Of a DNA stretch of 39,480 bases, positions 16,895 to 25,184 are shown one piece after another. The notes beneath the pieces were generated by a model. It saw only the letters and a list, made by a program, of their open reading frames with translations, was not told the origin of the DNA and did not search any database. The stretch is taken from positions 1 through 39,480 of the forward strand of contig JAMFSL010000168.1 in NCBI GenBank assembly GCA_026225275.1. Reading direction: 5' to 3'. A program made the position numbers and the translations under genes. The stretch comes from Puia dinghuensis (GTDB lineage Bacteria; Bacteroidota; Bacteroidia; Chitinophagales; Chitinophagaceae). Position 1 is the stretch's first letter. Each line of letters opens with the position of its first letter.

Positions 16895-17422
16895 ATGAAC
16901 CATCGTATTTTGACCACGCCCCTTGTGTTCACATTATCCGCTGTTCTCTTTTCATGCGCCTTGCACGCCCAGAACATGCCTCCCCCCCATCCCCAGCCCG
17001 ATAGTGTCATCAGGATCATTCCGACCGGCGAAGGGAGAGATACTTATAATCTGTATACCATCGGTGGCAGGCTGGTCACTGCCGGAGAGGTGAAGGAAAA
17101 ATTAGCGGGCTATCCACCCTCAGCCGGAGAATATAGCATCGCCAGACACAATCTTACCGCCGCCCGGATTACCTTGGCAGGTACCATACTCGCCTCCACC
17201 GGAGCAGTCTTCGCCTTCGCTGACAACGTCAAAGACGCCGGCGCGAAATCGGCCATCGTCAATGGTCAGGCTACGATCATCTATCAGCATCACAATCTGG
17301 CTGGCGCCTATATCCTGACCGGCGTGGCCGTCGGGCTACTGACTACCTCGATCATTACCTTCGTCACCGCAAGTCATCATTCGAGACAAGCCTTACGGGT
17401 GTATAACCACCGGTTTGAGTAA
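16895..17422 (+). CDS. Small exported membrane protein of unknown function
   Basis: Starting at the ATG at 16895 gives 175 residues; an in-frame TTG at 16868 adds nothing conserved. The N-terminus is a signal-like helix (ILTTPLVFTLSAVLFSCALHAQ), which could be cleaved at ALHA. The FSC sequence is not a good lipobox. A Pro-rich segment follows, then a compact domain with IGGRLVTAGEVKEKLAGYP. Two further hydrophobic helices lie at about 96-114 and 136-160. No family is recognised. It is convergent with the YXWGXW gene. Confidence 0.7.
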   Translation: MNHRILTTPLVFTLSAVLFSCALHAQNMPPPHPQPDSVIRIIPTGEGRDTYNLYTIGGRLVTAGEVKEKLAGYPPSAGEYSIARHNLTAARITLAGTILASTGAVFAFADNVKDAGAKSAIVNGQATIIYQHHNLAGAYILTGVAVGLLTTSIITFVTASHHSRQALRVYNHRFE

Positions 17423-17467
17423 CGTTGGTGGAGTAAGGCTGGTGGAATAATGCGGGAAAATGCCGCG

Positions 17468-18448
17468 CTATGGTTTGTGTGGTTCACCTCCTCCGCCATG
17501 CGGTGGATTGTGAGCCGCAGGATGGGTGTTAGGATGACTGCCGCCGGGGTGAGCGCCGCCCGGATGTGCGCCGCCGGGATTACCCGGGTGACCTCCGGCA
17601 TTGCCGGGGTGACTTCCGCCGGGATTACCGGGGTGACTTCCGCCTGCGTTGCCGGGATGAGCGCCGCCTGCGGCCGGATGATTGGCGCCCGCCGCCCGGA
17701 TTCCGCCAGCCGGCCTGGCTACCGAAGCCGGAGCAGTGTGGCCCTGTGAGCCAAATCTTGCGCCGCCCACTGAATTCATGGCCGTCGTACCCGGACGACC
17801 ACCATTTGCAGAGGCAAACTGATTGCGGTCCATGCTGGCCGTGTGATTATGACTGAATTGCTCGGATGTCGGTTGAACGTGGTTCTCCCGCATGGCCACC
17901 TGCTCCTGCGCATTGGGCTGGGCTTGTATCCCTCCCCCGCCGTTAAAGCTGCTGTGGTTGACGACCGTGGTATTGATCACTGTACGATTGATATAAGTGT
18001 TGTGGACCACCGTGGTGTTGACGTTGACGACAGCCGTGTTATAACGGAAATAACCGCCATGCCATTCCCCGCCAACGAAACCAGATCCTCCATAGCCGTA
18101 GCCATAGTTCACCCCGCCATAAAATCCGATATGCGAGCCCCAGTATCCGCCATGCCAGCCATAGATGCCACCGGCATAACCCCAGTAACCGGGCGTCCAT
18201 AAATAGCCGGGCTGAGCAGGTCTTATCCATACACCGGGTACCCAGTAATAGCCATCGACTTCGTCATAGGCCCAATAACCCGGGGTCCAGAGATAGCCAT
18301 CGACAGGACAGGGTGGTTGAGTGTAAACTGGTAAAACAGGCGGCGCCGTCCGGATAGAAATTCCTACCGACAGGGAGAATTGGGCGGAAGCCCGGATCGA
18401 CATAGAAAGGATGGAGACGACCAGGAAAGCAGGTAGTATATTTTTCAT
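17468..18448 (-). CDS. Exported YXWGXW-repeat protein with Gly/His/Pro tail
   Basis: A 326-residue protein with a signal peptide (cleavage near SIRASA, residue 22). Residues 50-130 carry several copies of the tryptophan repeat W-x-P-G-Y-W / YYWVPGVW (the YXWGXW or WXXGXW repeat family), typical of outer-membrane or surface proteins of unknown function. A Val/Asn/Thr-rich zone (VVNVNTTVVHNTYINRT) follows. The last ~70 residues are repeats of GGxHPGN/GGAHPG with more than a dozen histidines. The tail is low-complexity and probably flexible; metal binding by the histidines is only a guess. It is a single gene. Confidence 0.88.
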   Translation of the reverse strand: MKNILPAFLVVSILSMSIRASAQFSLSVGISIRTAPPVLPVYTQPPCPVDGYLWTPGYWAYDEVDGYYWVPGVWIRPAQPGYLWTPGYWGYAGGIYGWHGGYWGSHIGFYGGVNYGYGYGGSGFVGGEWHGGYFRYNTAVVNVNTTVVHNTYINRTVINTTVVNHSSFNGGGGIQAQPNAQEQVAMRENHVQPTSEQFSHNHTASMDRNQFASANGGRPGTTAMNSVGGARFGSQGHTAPASVARPAGGIRAAGANHPAAGGAHPGNAGGSHPGNPGGSHPGNAGGHPGNPGGAHPGGAHPGGSHPNTHPAAHNPPHGGGGEPHKP

Positions 18449-18683
18449 AATAGTAGAGTTAACGAAAGTAACGAGTATTCCAGTTGATTAGTATTATTGC
18501 ATACCTCAATAACAAAGCGACAACAATGATAAAAGCAATCATTTCGTCGATTGGTAAAACACCATGATCTGCTAATGGTTATTAATATGTTAACCGGGAA
18601 ATAAAGTTCTTTCAACTATCGTTGTAGTGGCAAATTTGCAAGCAAAGTCAGCAATTCCTAATTAATTAACTTAAAAGAAAGAC

Positions 18684-18995
18684 ATGAAAAAAGTTGTTTT
18701 TGCCCTTTCTATTTTTCTCGCATCTGCCAGCTTCTCACATCTCCAGGCTCAGTTCATCAGCATCGATGTCGTTTCCGGTAACCGGCCTCCCGCCCCTGCC
18801 GAACAGAACCTGATGAGAATGGAGGAGCAAAGACATCCCAAGATCGCCGATGCTATGCATGCGATCGAAAGGTCTATGCACGATCTGCATGAAGCTCCGG
18901 ATGATTTCGGCGGTCACAAAGGCCAGGCTGAAGCCGATCTGAAAGCTGCTTATATTTCTCTGAGAAAGGCCCTGTACTACAAGCTCTGGCACTAA
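18684..18995 (+). CDS. Small exported protein of unknown function (103 aa)
   Basis: Begins MKKVVFALSIFLASASFSHLQAQ, a standard signal peptide. The ~80-residue mature part is largely alpha-helical in character, with EEQRHPKIADAMHAIERSMHDL and a second helix EADLKAAYISLRKALYY, and is His/Met-rich. No family is recognised. It is followed 28 bases after the stop by a strong terminator, so it is a monocistronic gene. It is divergent from the YXWGXW gene with a 235-base A/T-rich gap, in which I see no clear promoter match. Confidence 0.75.
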   Translation: MKKVVFALSIFLASASFSHLQAQFISIDVVSGNRPPAPAEQNLMRMEEQRHPKIADAMHAIERSMHDLHEAPDDFGGHKGQAEADLKAAYISLRKALYYKLWH

Positions 18996-19022
18996 TCAGC
19001 GCTACACGTAAAAACTATTACA

Positions 19023-19057
19023 GATGCCCGCCCATACCGGCGGGCATCTTCTTTTTT
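19023..19057 (+). terminator. Rho-independent terminator after the 103-aa gene
   Basis: GATGCCCGCC pairs with GGCGGGCATC across a 6-base loop and is followed by TTCTTTTTT. The T run touches the stop codon of the convergent gene at 19056. Confidence 0.93.
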
Positions 19058-19532
19058 AATGGATCAATCCCTGGAAAAACTTCTTCAGGTTCGGCCGGCT
19101 GCGGTTATGCCGTGAGCTGTCTACCGTAGTATAGGTGCCTCCATTTCTCATATCGGAATCGAAAAGGACGACGATATCCGTCCTTCCATGGGAGGCATTC
19201 ACATATTCATTTTGCTTCGTCACTGTCTTTGTCCTGTTGTTCTGGACCACCAGCAGGAAAGTATCGGTTTGACAATTGTCGATCTTGAATTTGAAATGGC
19301 CCTTGGCATCCGTCTCGGTTGATTGCTGGATAGGACTGCTGATCCGCACCACCGCATCTACCGGGTCGTTGACATTATCCAGGCCTACGACCCCAGAAAT
19401 CTCCGTCGTCTTACTGCCCTTAAACTGGTTGTACATGGTAATGCTGAAAGTTACGATCGCTGCGATGGTGGCGAATATAACTTTCGTTTTACTGAAGAAG
19501 TCAGTGATGCTCGCTTTGGTGATAGTAATCAT
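19056..19532 (-). CDS. Membrane-anchored protein with carboxypeptidase-regulatory-like domain
   Basis: Using the ATG at 19532 gives 158 residues; a TTG at 19541 is the alternative. One hydrophobic helix at about residues 17-35 (VIFATIAAIVTFSITMY) anchors it. The following ISGVVGLDN...DAVVRI...TDAKGHFKFKI is the pattern of a carboxypeptidase-D regulatory-like (transthyretin-like beta-sandwich) domain, here without the Gly-rich turn being fully standard. The C-terminus is basic (SRHNRSRPNLKKFF). The function is unknown. Confidence 0.7.
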   Translation of the reverse strand: MITITKASITDFFSKTKVIFATIAAIVTFSITMYNQFKGSKTTEISGVVGLDNVNDPVDAVVRISSPIQQSTETDAKGHFKFKIDNCQTDTFLLVVQNNRTKTVTKQNEYVNASHGRTDIVVLFDSDMRNGGTYTTVDSSRHNRSRPNLKKFFQGLIH

Positions 19533-19690
19533 AAACGTCAAATAAGGAGTCCAGAAAAGCCCTATTTGTGGTTATCGGTAAGTGGAGAGGAAAGTTACGG
19601 AAATTACGGATTTTTCGATGTAGTTAGTTGTAACTATATCGCTTTTTAGCGACTGGGGCAGCGGGAGGCAGAAGTGCGGGGCGGGGGCAT

Positions 19691-19719
19691 AAAAAAACCG
19701 CTCTGTTTCCAGAGCGGTT
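19691..19719 (-). terminator. Rho-independent terminator of the RRM protein gene
   Basis: On the minus strand AACCGCTCTG, loop GAAA, CAGAGCGGTT forms a perfect 10-bp stem with a GNRA-type loop followed by seven T. It lies 24 bases after the RRM gene stop. Confidence 0.93.
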
Positions 19720-19742
19720 CGCTAACTCGTTATATCGACAGA

Positions 19743-20111
19743 TTAATACCTGTTCTTGTTATAACTGTTGGAATTGTTGTAATTCCCGCCGCCGCCACCA
19801 CCGTAGCCGCCGCGTGAACCACCACCACCGCCTCTGCTGCCGCCACCGCCGCCGTAAGAAGGTTTGTCTTCCCGGGGCTTAGCCTCGTTAACCTTGATAG
19901 CTCTGTTTTCAACAGTAGCGCCATCAAGTTCGGCAATAGCCTTTTTAGCTGCAGTATCATCAGACATTTCAACAAAACCGAAACCACGGCTACGGCCAGT
20001 TTCCTTGTCTTTGATAACTTTAGCGGAAGTAACTTCTCCATAAGGAGCGAAAAATTCTTTCAAGTCTTCGTCCTGAATGTCGAAGCTTAAATTTGCAACA
20101 TAAATGTTCAT
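19743..20111 (-). CDS. RRM-domain RNA-binding protein with Gly-rich tail
   Basis: A 122-residue protein. Residues 1-80 are one RNA-recognition motif with RNP2 (IYVANL, 3-8) and RNP1 (RGFGFVEM, about 43-50). Residues 85-122 are Gly/Arg/Ser/Tyr/Asn-rich (GGGGGSRGG repeats), like bacterial and plant glycine-rich RNA-binding proteins. In Bacteroidota such proteins are post-transcriptional regulators, sometimes cold-induced; that role is from the family, not from this sequence. It has its own promoter (20242-20272) and a leader of about 125 nt with three 9-nt repeats, ending in the terminator at 19691. Confidence 0.95.
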   Translation of the reverse strand: MNIYVANLSFDIQDEDLKEFFAPYGEVTSAKVIKDKETGRSRGFGFVEMSDDTAAKKAIAELDGATVENRAIKVNEAKPREDKPSYGGGGGSRGGGGGSRGGYGGGGGGNYNNSNSYNKNRY

Positions 20112-20174
20112 ACTGAATAATTAAAAAATAAATAAAAAGCTGAGATGGCAAAGCAGATACTAACTAAAACACTG

Positions 20175-20201
20175 ATTCGAGGCATTCGAGGCATTCGAGG
20201 C
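20175..20201. repeat. 9-nt tandem repeat, three exact copies, in the RRM gene leader
   Basis: ATTCGAGGC occurs three times in a row on the plus strand (GCCTCGAAT on the transcribed minus strand). It lies in the predicted 5' leader of the RRM mRNA, about 65-90 bases before the start codon. Confidence 0.85.
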
Positions 20202-20241
20202 AGGAGATGTTAATGATAACTGATGCAAACTCAATACACCA

Positions 20242-20272
20242 CAAATATAGGCATTATTTATTTAATCCCAAA
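20242..20272 (-). promoter_or_regulatory. Consensus Bacteroidota promoter of the RRM gene
   Basis: On the minus strand TTTG (20272-20269), exactly 19 bases, then TATATTTG (20249-20242) match the -33/-7 consensus TTTG-N19-TAnnTTTG in every fixed position. The start of transcription would be near 20236, giving a leader of about 125 nt. Confidence 0.8.
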
Positions 20273-20282
20273 TACCTTTTGG

Positions 20283-21359
20283 TTAACAGCACCTATAGCA
20301 TAACGCATTGATATTCATACCCGCTCCGACCGACGCAAACATTACCAGGTCGCCCGCCTCCAAATTATGATCCGAATAGCGCCCTTTTCTTACCAGGTCA
20401 AACAGGGTAGGAATCGTCGCCACGGAGCTGTTGCCCAGGAAATGGATACACATTGGCATGATATCCTTTGGCGCCTCCACTCCGTAAGACTGATAGAATA
20501 GCTCCACAATGCTCTCGTCCATTTTCTCATTCGCCTGGTGAAGAAAGATCTTTTTCAATTCGCCAATGGAAGCACCGCTCTTGTCCAGGCAGGCGCGCAT
20601 CGCCTCCGGAACATATTTCAGCGCATATTCATATACCTTCCGTCCCTTCATCTTCAGGAACTTCATATCGGGATTACTTTCCGGTTCGTAGGAGTTGCCC
20701 ATGTAGAGATAGCTGAGTTCTTCCATACTATGACTGACCGCGCAACTGGAGAGGATGCCGCACTCACACTCGGCCTCAGTATCCCGATACTCCAGCACCA
20801 TTGCCCCGGCCCCATCGCTGAATATCATGCTGTCCCGGTCATATTTGTCGATCACCCGCGACAGCGTCTCCGCTCCGATGACAAGCGCCTTTTTGGCCAT
20901 GCCTGCCTTAAACCAGGCCTCGGCCTGCATGACCCCCATCAGCCATCCGGGGCAGCCGAATATAACGTCGAAGGCTATACAGGAAGGGTTTCTGATCGCC
21001 AGCTGATGCTTCACCCGGTTGGCCAGGGACGGCATCGCATCGGATTGAATGGCCCCGGAGGACGTATCTCCGAAATTATGAGCTACAATAATAAGGTCCA
21101 ACGTTTCCTTATCGATCTGGCTATCGGCCACGGCCAGATTGCCCGCAATGGCCGCCAGGTCGGACGCATCCAGATCGGCCGGTGCATACCGCCTTTCCAC
21201 AATGCCGGTTATCTTCTGAAATTTATCGATGATGATCTCTTTCTTGCTGTTGATCAGCAGCTGATCTTCCGTGTAAAAGGGCTGCTCGGTGAAATCGCCG
21301 TTTTTCTTAACCAGGGGGGGTAAAAAACTACCTGTACCAATAATGACAGAATGCTTCAT
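20283..21359 (-). CDS. 3-oxoacyl-ACP synthase III-like (KAS III/FabH family) enzyme
   Basis: A 358-residue thiolase-fold condensing enzyme. The catalytic triad is visible: C136 in DVIFGCPGWL, H274 in FLHQAN and N310 in HFLGNSSVATIP. SDGAGAMVLE (about 181-190) is the usual KAS III stretch. Reaction: condensation of an acyl-CoA primer with a malonyl-ACP-type extender. No acyl-carrier protein or other fatty-acid gene is adjacent, so it may serve a specialised acyl product rather than housekeeping fatty-acid synthesis. It is divergent from the DUF3179 gene. The C-terminus ends in CYRCC. Its stop lies just upstream of the RRM promoter. Confidence 0.92.
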   Translation of the reverse strand: MKHSVIIGTGSFLPPLVKKNGDFTEQPFYTEDQLLINSKKEIIIDKFQKITGIVERRYAPADLDASDLAAIAGNLAVADSQIDKETLDLIIVAHNFGDTSSGAIQSDAMPSLANRVKHQLAIRNPSCIAFDVIFGCPGWLMGVMQAEAWFKAGMAKKALVIGAETLSRVIDKYDRDSMIFSDGAGAMVLEYRDTEAECECGILSSCAVSHSMEELSYLYMGNSYEPESNPDMKFLKMKGRKVYEYALKYVPEAMRACLDKSGASIGELKKIFLHQANEKMDESIVELFYQSYGVEAPKDIMPMCIHFLGNSSVATIPTLFDLVRKGRYSDHNLEAGDLVMFASVGAGMNINALCYRCC

Positions 21360-21452
21360 AACTTTTGAATGGGTTGGAGTAGGATTGAGAGACCCGACTA
21401 CATCAAGTTAAGTATAATTATGTATATTTAAAAGTTAAATATCCGCTATTAA

Positions 21453-22652
21453 ATGCAACGACTGCTTCTCATCACCGGCATTCTCCTGCTCTTCGCCACC
21501 GAAATCCTCCGGGTCTACTTTATCATGCCCTTTCCCGGCAGCCAGCATGCTCATACCATCGACCTTGCTTATTTTATCGATCATAACCGCGTTTGGCTGC
21601 GATTAATCGGCGCAGTGCTCGTCGCCTGGTCTCTCTTCGCGTGGGGCCGCTCTACCCGAAAACGCTCACCCGGACCGAAAATTGTCCTCGCCGTCGTCGC
21701 TGCTTTCTACGTCATCATATTCTATTTTTTCAACTTCCGTTTCGAAGCCGATAAAATGTTCAGGCAGCCCGGGAATAAGACATTTGCCGACGCCGCCACG
21801 AATACTATTTCCCCTAACCGCCTGGTCATTGGCGTCGTCATCGACCATCAGGCCCGGGCCTATCCCATCCAGCTCATCGGTTATCATCACCAGGTCAAAG
21901 ATACGATAGGAAATACACCTGTCATCATCACCTATTGCACAGTCTGCCGTACAGGTAGGGTTTATAGTCCGTTGGTCAACGGCAGGCTGGAAGACTTTCG
22001 GCTCGTCGGCATGGATCATTTTAACGCCATGTTCGAAGACGCCACCACCAAAAGCTGGTGGCGGCAGGCCACCGGCGTCGCGATTGCAGGGCCCCTGAAA
22101 AATGCCCGCCTCACCGAGATACCTTCCACGCAATCCACTCTCGCAGAATGGCTGCGGGAATATCCCGACTCGAAGATCCTGCAACCTGACACTACCTATG
22201 CCAGACACTACGCAGCATTGGCCGAATATGACAGCGGCACTATCGGCGGCAGTCTGGAAAAAAGGGATTCCGGCTCCTGGAAGGCAAAATCATGGATCGT
22301 CGGCGTTCGATGCGGCGGTAAAGAAAAGGCCTATGACTGGAATGATCTTCTCACCCGACGCCTGATCCAGGATACGGTAGGCGATATGCCCATTGCTATA
22401 TCGATGGACACCAGTTCCATGGCTTTTCATGTTTGGTACAGGCACATCCACGATCAAACGTTGCAACTGGAAAGGATTCCAGGTGTTCCGCTGCTCGAGG
22501 ACAGTAACACCCGGACACAATGGAATCTGGAAGGAATCTGTGTCGGCGGAGCGTGGAAGGGCCAGCGGCTGCAGTCCGTTCAATCCTATCAGGAATTCTG
22601 GCATTCGTGGAGTTATTTTCATCCTCAATCAACATTATATGGCATACATTGA
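21453..22652 (+). CDS. DUF3179 domain-containing membrane protein
   Basis: A 399-residue protein. Three hydrophobic helices (about 3-20, 45-63 and 75-92) form an N-terminal membrane part. A soluble domain then begins at VIGVVIDHQARAYPI and continues TIGNTPVIITYCTVCRTG (about 150-168), the signature of DUF3179. The CxxC-like TYCTVCRTG is characteristic of the family; its function is not established. The last 14 bases overlap the start of the downstream AhpD-like gene, implying translational coupling and perhaps a shared redox role. The start at 21453 is the only ATG before the first helix. Confidence 0.9.
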   Translation: MQRLLLITGILLLFATEILRVYFIMPFPGSQHAHTIDLAYFIDHNRVWLRLIGAVLVAWSLFAWGRSTRKRSPGPKIVLAVVAAFYVIIFYFFNFRFEADKMFRQPGNKTFADAATNTISPNRLVIGVVIDHQARAYPIQLIGYHHQVKDTIGNTPVIITYCTVCRTGRVYSPLVNGRLEDFRLVGMDHFNAMFEDATTKSWWRQATGVAIAGPLKNARLTEIPSTQSTLAEWLREYPDSKILQPDTTYARHYAALAEYDSGTIGGSLEKRDSGSWKAKSWIVGVRCGGKEKAYDWNDLLTRRLIQDTVGDMPIAISMDTSSMAFHVWYRHIHDQTLQLERIPGVPLLEDSNTRTQWNLEGICVGGAWKGQRLQSVQSYQEFWHSWSYFHPQSTLYGIH

Positions 22653-23208
22653 ACTCAATAACGCTTTGCCCGGTATTACCGGGCTACTCGAAAATCGCAC
22701 AGATACCGCCGCGCCCATCCGGGAACTGACGCAGATCCTGCTGCGTGGCGAAAGTACCCTTACCGAACTCGAACGCGAATTGATCGCCACCCTCGTCTCC
22801 TACGGCAATGAATGCCGGTTCTGCACCAGTGCGCATGCAGCCACCGTCATCGCGCTTGGCGGCTCCGAAGAAATGCTGGACAAAGTTTTTCAAGACCTCG
22901 ACCATGCACCCGTCAGCGAAAAAATGCGGGCATTGCTGACCATTGCGGCGAAGGTGCAGCGTCTCGGCAAAGAAGTAAAAGACAGTGATATCGACCGGGC
23001 CAAAGCAGCCGGAGCTACTGACACCGAAATCCACGATACGGTATTGATCGCCGCTCTGTTCTGTCTCTACAACCGGTACGTTGACGGTCTGGGCACTTAC
23101 CGCCCTGAAGATCCCGCCTATTATCAACGGCTGGCTTCACGCCTCGTCACCATTGGTTATGGCAGGCCCAAAGAGGGGGTCAGGAACGGGGAAGAGGCTT
23201 TCAAGTAA
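22639..23208 (+). CDS. AhpD-like/carboxymuconolactone decarboxylase-family protein
   Basis: The ATG at 22639 (MAYIELNN) gives 189 residues; the frame is open further upstream, but that part is antisense-like filler within the DUF3179 gene. The motif CRFCTSAH (C59, C62, H66) is the peroxidase-related CxxCxxxH active site of AhpD-like all-helical proteins, which reduce peroxides with thiol donors. The length and the layout LERELIATLVSYGNECRFC fit the uncharacterised peroxidase-related subgroup. It overlaps the DUF3179 gene by 14 bases. There is no hairpin with a T run after it. Confidence 0.9.
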   Translation: MAYIELNNALPGITGLLENRTDTAAPIRELTQILLRGESTLTELERELIATLVSYGNECRFCTSAHAATVIALGGSEEMLDKVFQDLDHAPVSEKMRALLTIAAKVQRLGKEVKDSDIDRAKAAGATDTEIHDTVLIAALFCLYNRYVDGLGTYRPEDPAYYQRLASRLVTIGYGRPKEGVRNGEEAFK

Positions 23209-23270
23209 ACCGGGACGAGTTGGGCTTACGCCGGCCTCGGGTGGGAGCTGCCGCGGTCACGCGGCAATCG

Positions 23271-24275
23271 CTAATACGTATCGATGACTTGCAGGTGGAT
23301 GAACTCCCCGGTGGTATGGTCAAGGAGTACACGGTAGTCGGCCTTATCCCCGGTGGGGATGATGCCCATGAGACCGGAGGATACGTCCACGCCCGCCTTT
23401 CCGTCGGAGGCGGCAGTGACGCGCAGCTTCCCGGTGAAATAAAAATCATCGTTCTGTTTCTGCAGCGGATAATTCCCGTAATGCGTCACAACATAGGGAA
23501 CACCTTTGTAGACGAAAGCAAAAATGTGTGTCGCGCCCGTCGGATCTTCCCATTTTGCGTCGAGAATCCTGATGGCAAGCTTGCCGTCACTCTTTTCCTT
23601 CGCGTCCCCCTTTACATCGGGCTGTTGCTTCATGAAGGCACTGTACGTGCTATAGAGACCCTCTTTATAGGTGCTGGTATTGTAGACCGGTATCCGCCGC
23701 TTTTCTACGCTGTCGATGTGCACGAGATCGTTGTAACTGTATACAACAGGATCTGCCGGCGGCAGCAGGATCGCTTTGGCGATGAAATCATCAATCACCT
23801 GATTGCTTTCCTGGGCCAGCATCGACGGCAATTCAGCTGCGAAAGTGATCACCAGCGTCGTATCCAGACTCGCCAGTTTCACATACCCTTCATCTTTCAG
23901 TGCATAAATAGCCGCACTCAGGTAGCAATACCGGGTCCGTGCCGGTTCGGCAAATGAAAATCGTTTCAGCTGGAACAAGATCGCGCCGTTGCCCGAACCG
24001 GCATCGGAATAAGCATTCAGAATATTACCCAGCTGCGGCTGGACGGGGGTCTTCAGGACCAGCTTCACCGGCTTGTTATCCGGGCCGCTAAGATAGGTGC
24101 CGATGGTCGTGTCCTGCCGCGAATCGAAGAAGGCAATGAGCTTGTAAAGGCTCCTGACGGGCTTGCGCGTGGGAGTGGTTAGCTGTAATACGCTGTTGTT
24201 GAGATCCTGCGAGAACAGAGAAGTGCAGGGTAAAAGCAGGAGCAGAAGAAAGGTAGTGATCGGTGCCAGGTTCAT
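23271..24275 (-). CDS. Exported protein of unknown function
   Basis: A 334-residue protein with a signal peptide (MNLAPITTFLLLLLLPCTSLFSQ). The mature part has no domain I recognise. Visible pieces are a beta-rich central region (VKLVLKTPVQPQ; RFSFAEPARTRYCYLSAAIYAL) and a C-terminal HIFAFVYKGVPYVVTHYGNYPLQ. The C-terminal third may be a beta-sandwich with a turn-rich end. It is monocistronic, convergent with the AhpD-like gene and divergent from the DUF937 gene. Confidence 0.75.
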   Translation of the reverse strand: MNLAPITTFLLLLLLPCTSLFSQDLNNSVLQLTTPTRKPVRSLYKLIAFFDSRQDTTIGTYLSGPDNKPVKLVLKTPVQPQLGNILNAYSDAGSGNGAILFQLKRFSFAEPARTRYCYLSAAIYALKDEGYVKLASLDTTLVITFAAELPSMLAQESNQVIDDFIAKAILLPPADPVVYSYNDLVHIDSVEKRRIPVYNTSTYKEGLYSTYSAFMKQQPDVKGDAKEKSDGKLAIRILDAKWEDPTGATHIFAFVYKGVPYVVTHYGNYPLQKQNDDFYFTGKLRVTAASDGKAGVDVSSGLMGIIPTGDKADYRVLLDHTTGEFIHLQVIDTY

Positions 24276-24390
24276 GGCGTTAAGCTACCAACTTTTTGTG
24301 GATTTTATACCTCAGCGCCCCCGGATTCCGCCATAAAACGTTGATTACGGCATGGCATTGTAATTGTCTTCTTGTCATAAAATAACCATC

Positions 24391-25134
24391 ATGTCAGGCA
24401 CATTGATCGAATCCGTCCATTCAGCCCTTTCGGCTGATGTCAGAACAAAGATCTCTATTCTCCTCGGTGAATCGGGAACGAATATCCAGAAGGCCGTTCA
24501 GGGCGCCGTCCCTTTGATATTGACCGACATCCTGCACAAGTCCTACTTGCCCGAGGCCAACGCCCTCGTGTGGGACCTGTCGCGGCAGGCAGCCACCGGC
24601 GATCTGTTCGGCGAGTTGCATGAACTGACCATCAGTGCCGGCGGTCTTGTCCCCGGCAGCGTGCTGCTGAATAAAGGGATGGACTACGCCAGATTATTAC
24701 TGGATAGCCGCCTCAATCCCGTCATCAACGAGATCGGCCGGCATGCAGGCATCAGCATCCCTTCCGCCTCTTTTATCACCGGTATTGTCAGCTTTGCTGC
24801 CCTCGACAGCATCGGCCGGCATATCGCTATGTATAATGTGGATGCGTCCTCGATGGGGTTATGGATCAGGACGCAGACGGAAAATATCAGGCTGGCCATA
24901 CCGACAGGGTTGAAAGTGAAGGAGTCATTAGGCCTTCATCGCCATCCCTGGGAAACACATACGCCGGCAAAACGCTCGCGCAATCTCGCCATGTATGTCG
25001 CTCTGCTGCTGATTATTATCGTAGCTACCGCCTTCATCTTATTCCGGAACCATCAAAACGATGCGACTATTACCACTTCCGACACTACCGCTCCCGCTAC
25101 CCTATCTCCTACAGATACAGGTACAGTTCGCTGA
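24391..25134 (+). CDS. DUF937-like protein with a C-terminal membrane helix
   Basis: Starting at the ATG at 24391 gives 247 residues; the TTG at 24364 lies in the leader. Residues 5-60 (ISILLGESGTNIQKAVQGAVPLIL) match the DUF937 pattern. The region to ~190 is amphipathic-helical. One membrane helix at about 204-222 (MYVALLLIIIVATAFILF) is followed by only ~25 Thr/Pro/Asp-rich residues. In relatives I know from this phylum the same layout continues into an OmpA-like peptidoglycan-binding domain; here it stops in the first unit of a tandem repeat, so the gene may be truncated. The DUF937 call is by pattern. Confidence 0.7.
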   Translation: MSGTLIESVHSALSADVRTKISILLGESGTNIQKAVQGAVPLILTDILHKSYLPEANALVWDLSRQAATGDLFGELHELTISAGGLVPGSVLLNKGMDYARLLLDSRLNPVINEIGRHAGISIPSASFITGIVSFAALDSIGRHIAMYNVDASSMGLWIRTQTENIRLAIPTGLKVKESLGLHRHPWETHTPAKRSRNLAMYVALLLIIIVATAFILFRNHQNDATITTSDTTAPATLSPTDTGTVR

Positions 25135-25184
25135 GCAGATACGGGTACAGTTCGTTGAGCAGATACAGGTACGATTCGTTAATG
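25113..25184. repeat. 24-nt tandem repeat, three copies, each with an in-frame stop
   Basis: Units at 25113-25136, 25137-25160 and 25161-25184 begin AGATAC(A/G)GGTAC. In the frame of the DUF937 gene each reads (A/T)DTGT(V/I)R followed by a stop codon. The array covers the last residues and stop of that gene, the short gap, and the last few bases of the convergent GH27 gene. Confidence 0.9.

Noticed and set aside
17566-17856. Arg/Asp-rich plus-strand frame (GDFRRDYRGDF) as a repeat protein
   Set aside because: It is the opposite strand of the Gly/His/Pro repeats of the YXWGXW gene, which has a signal peptide and known repeats.
20538-21323. 261-residue plus-strand reading frame opposite the KAS III-like gene
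   Set aside because: The minus-strand gene has an intact catalytic triad; the opposite frame has no recognisable features.
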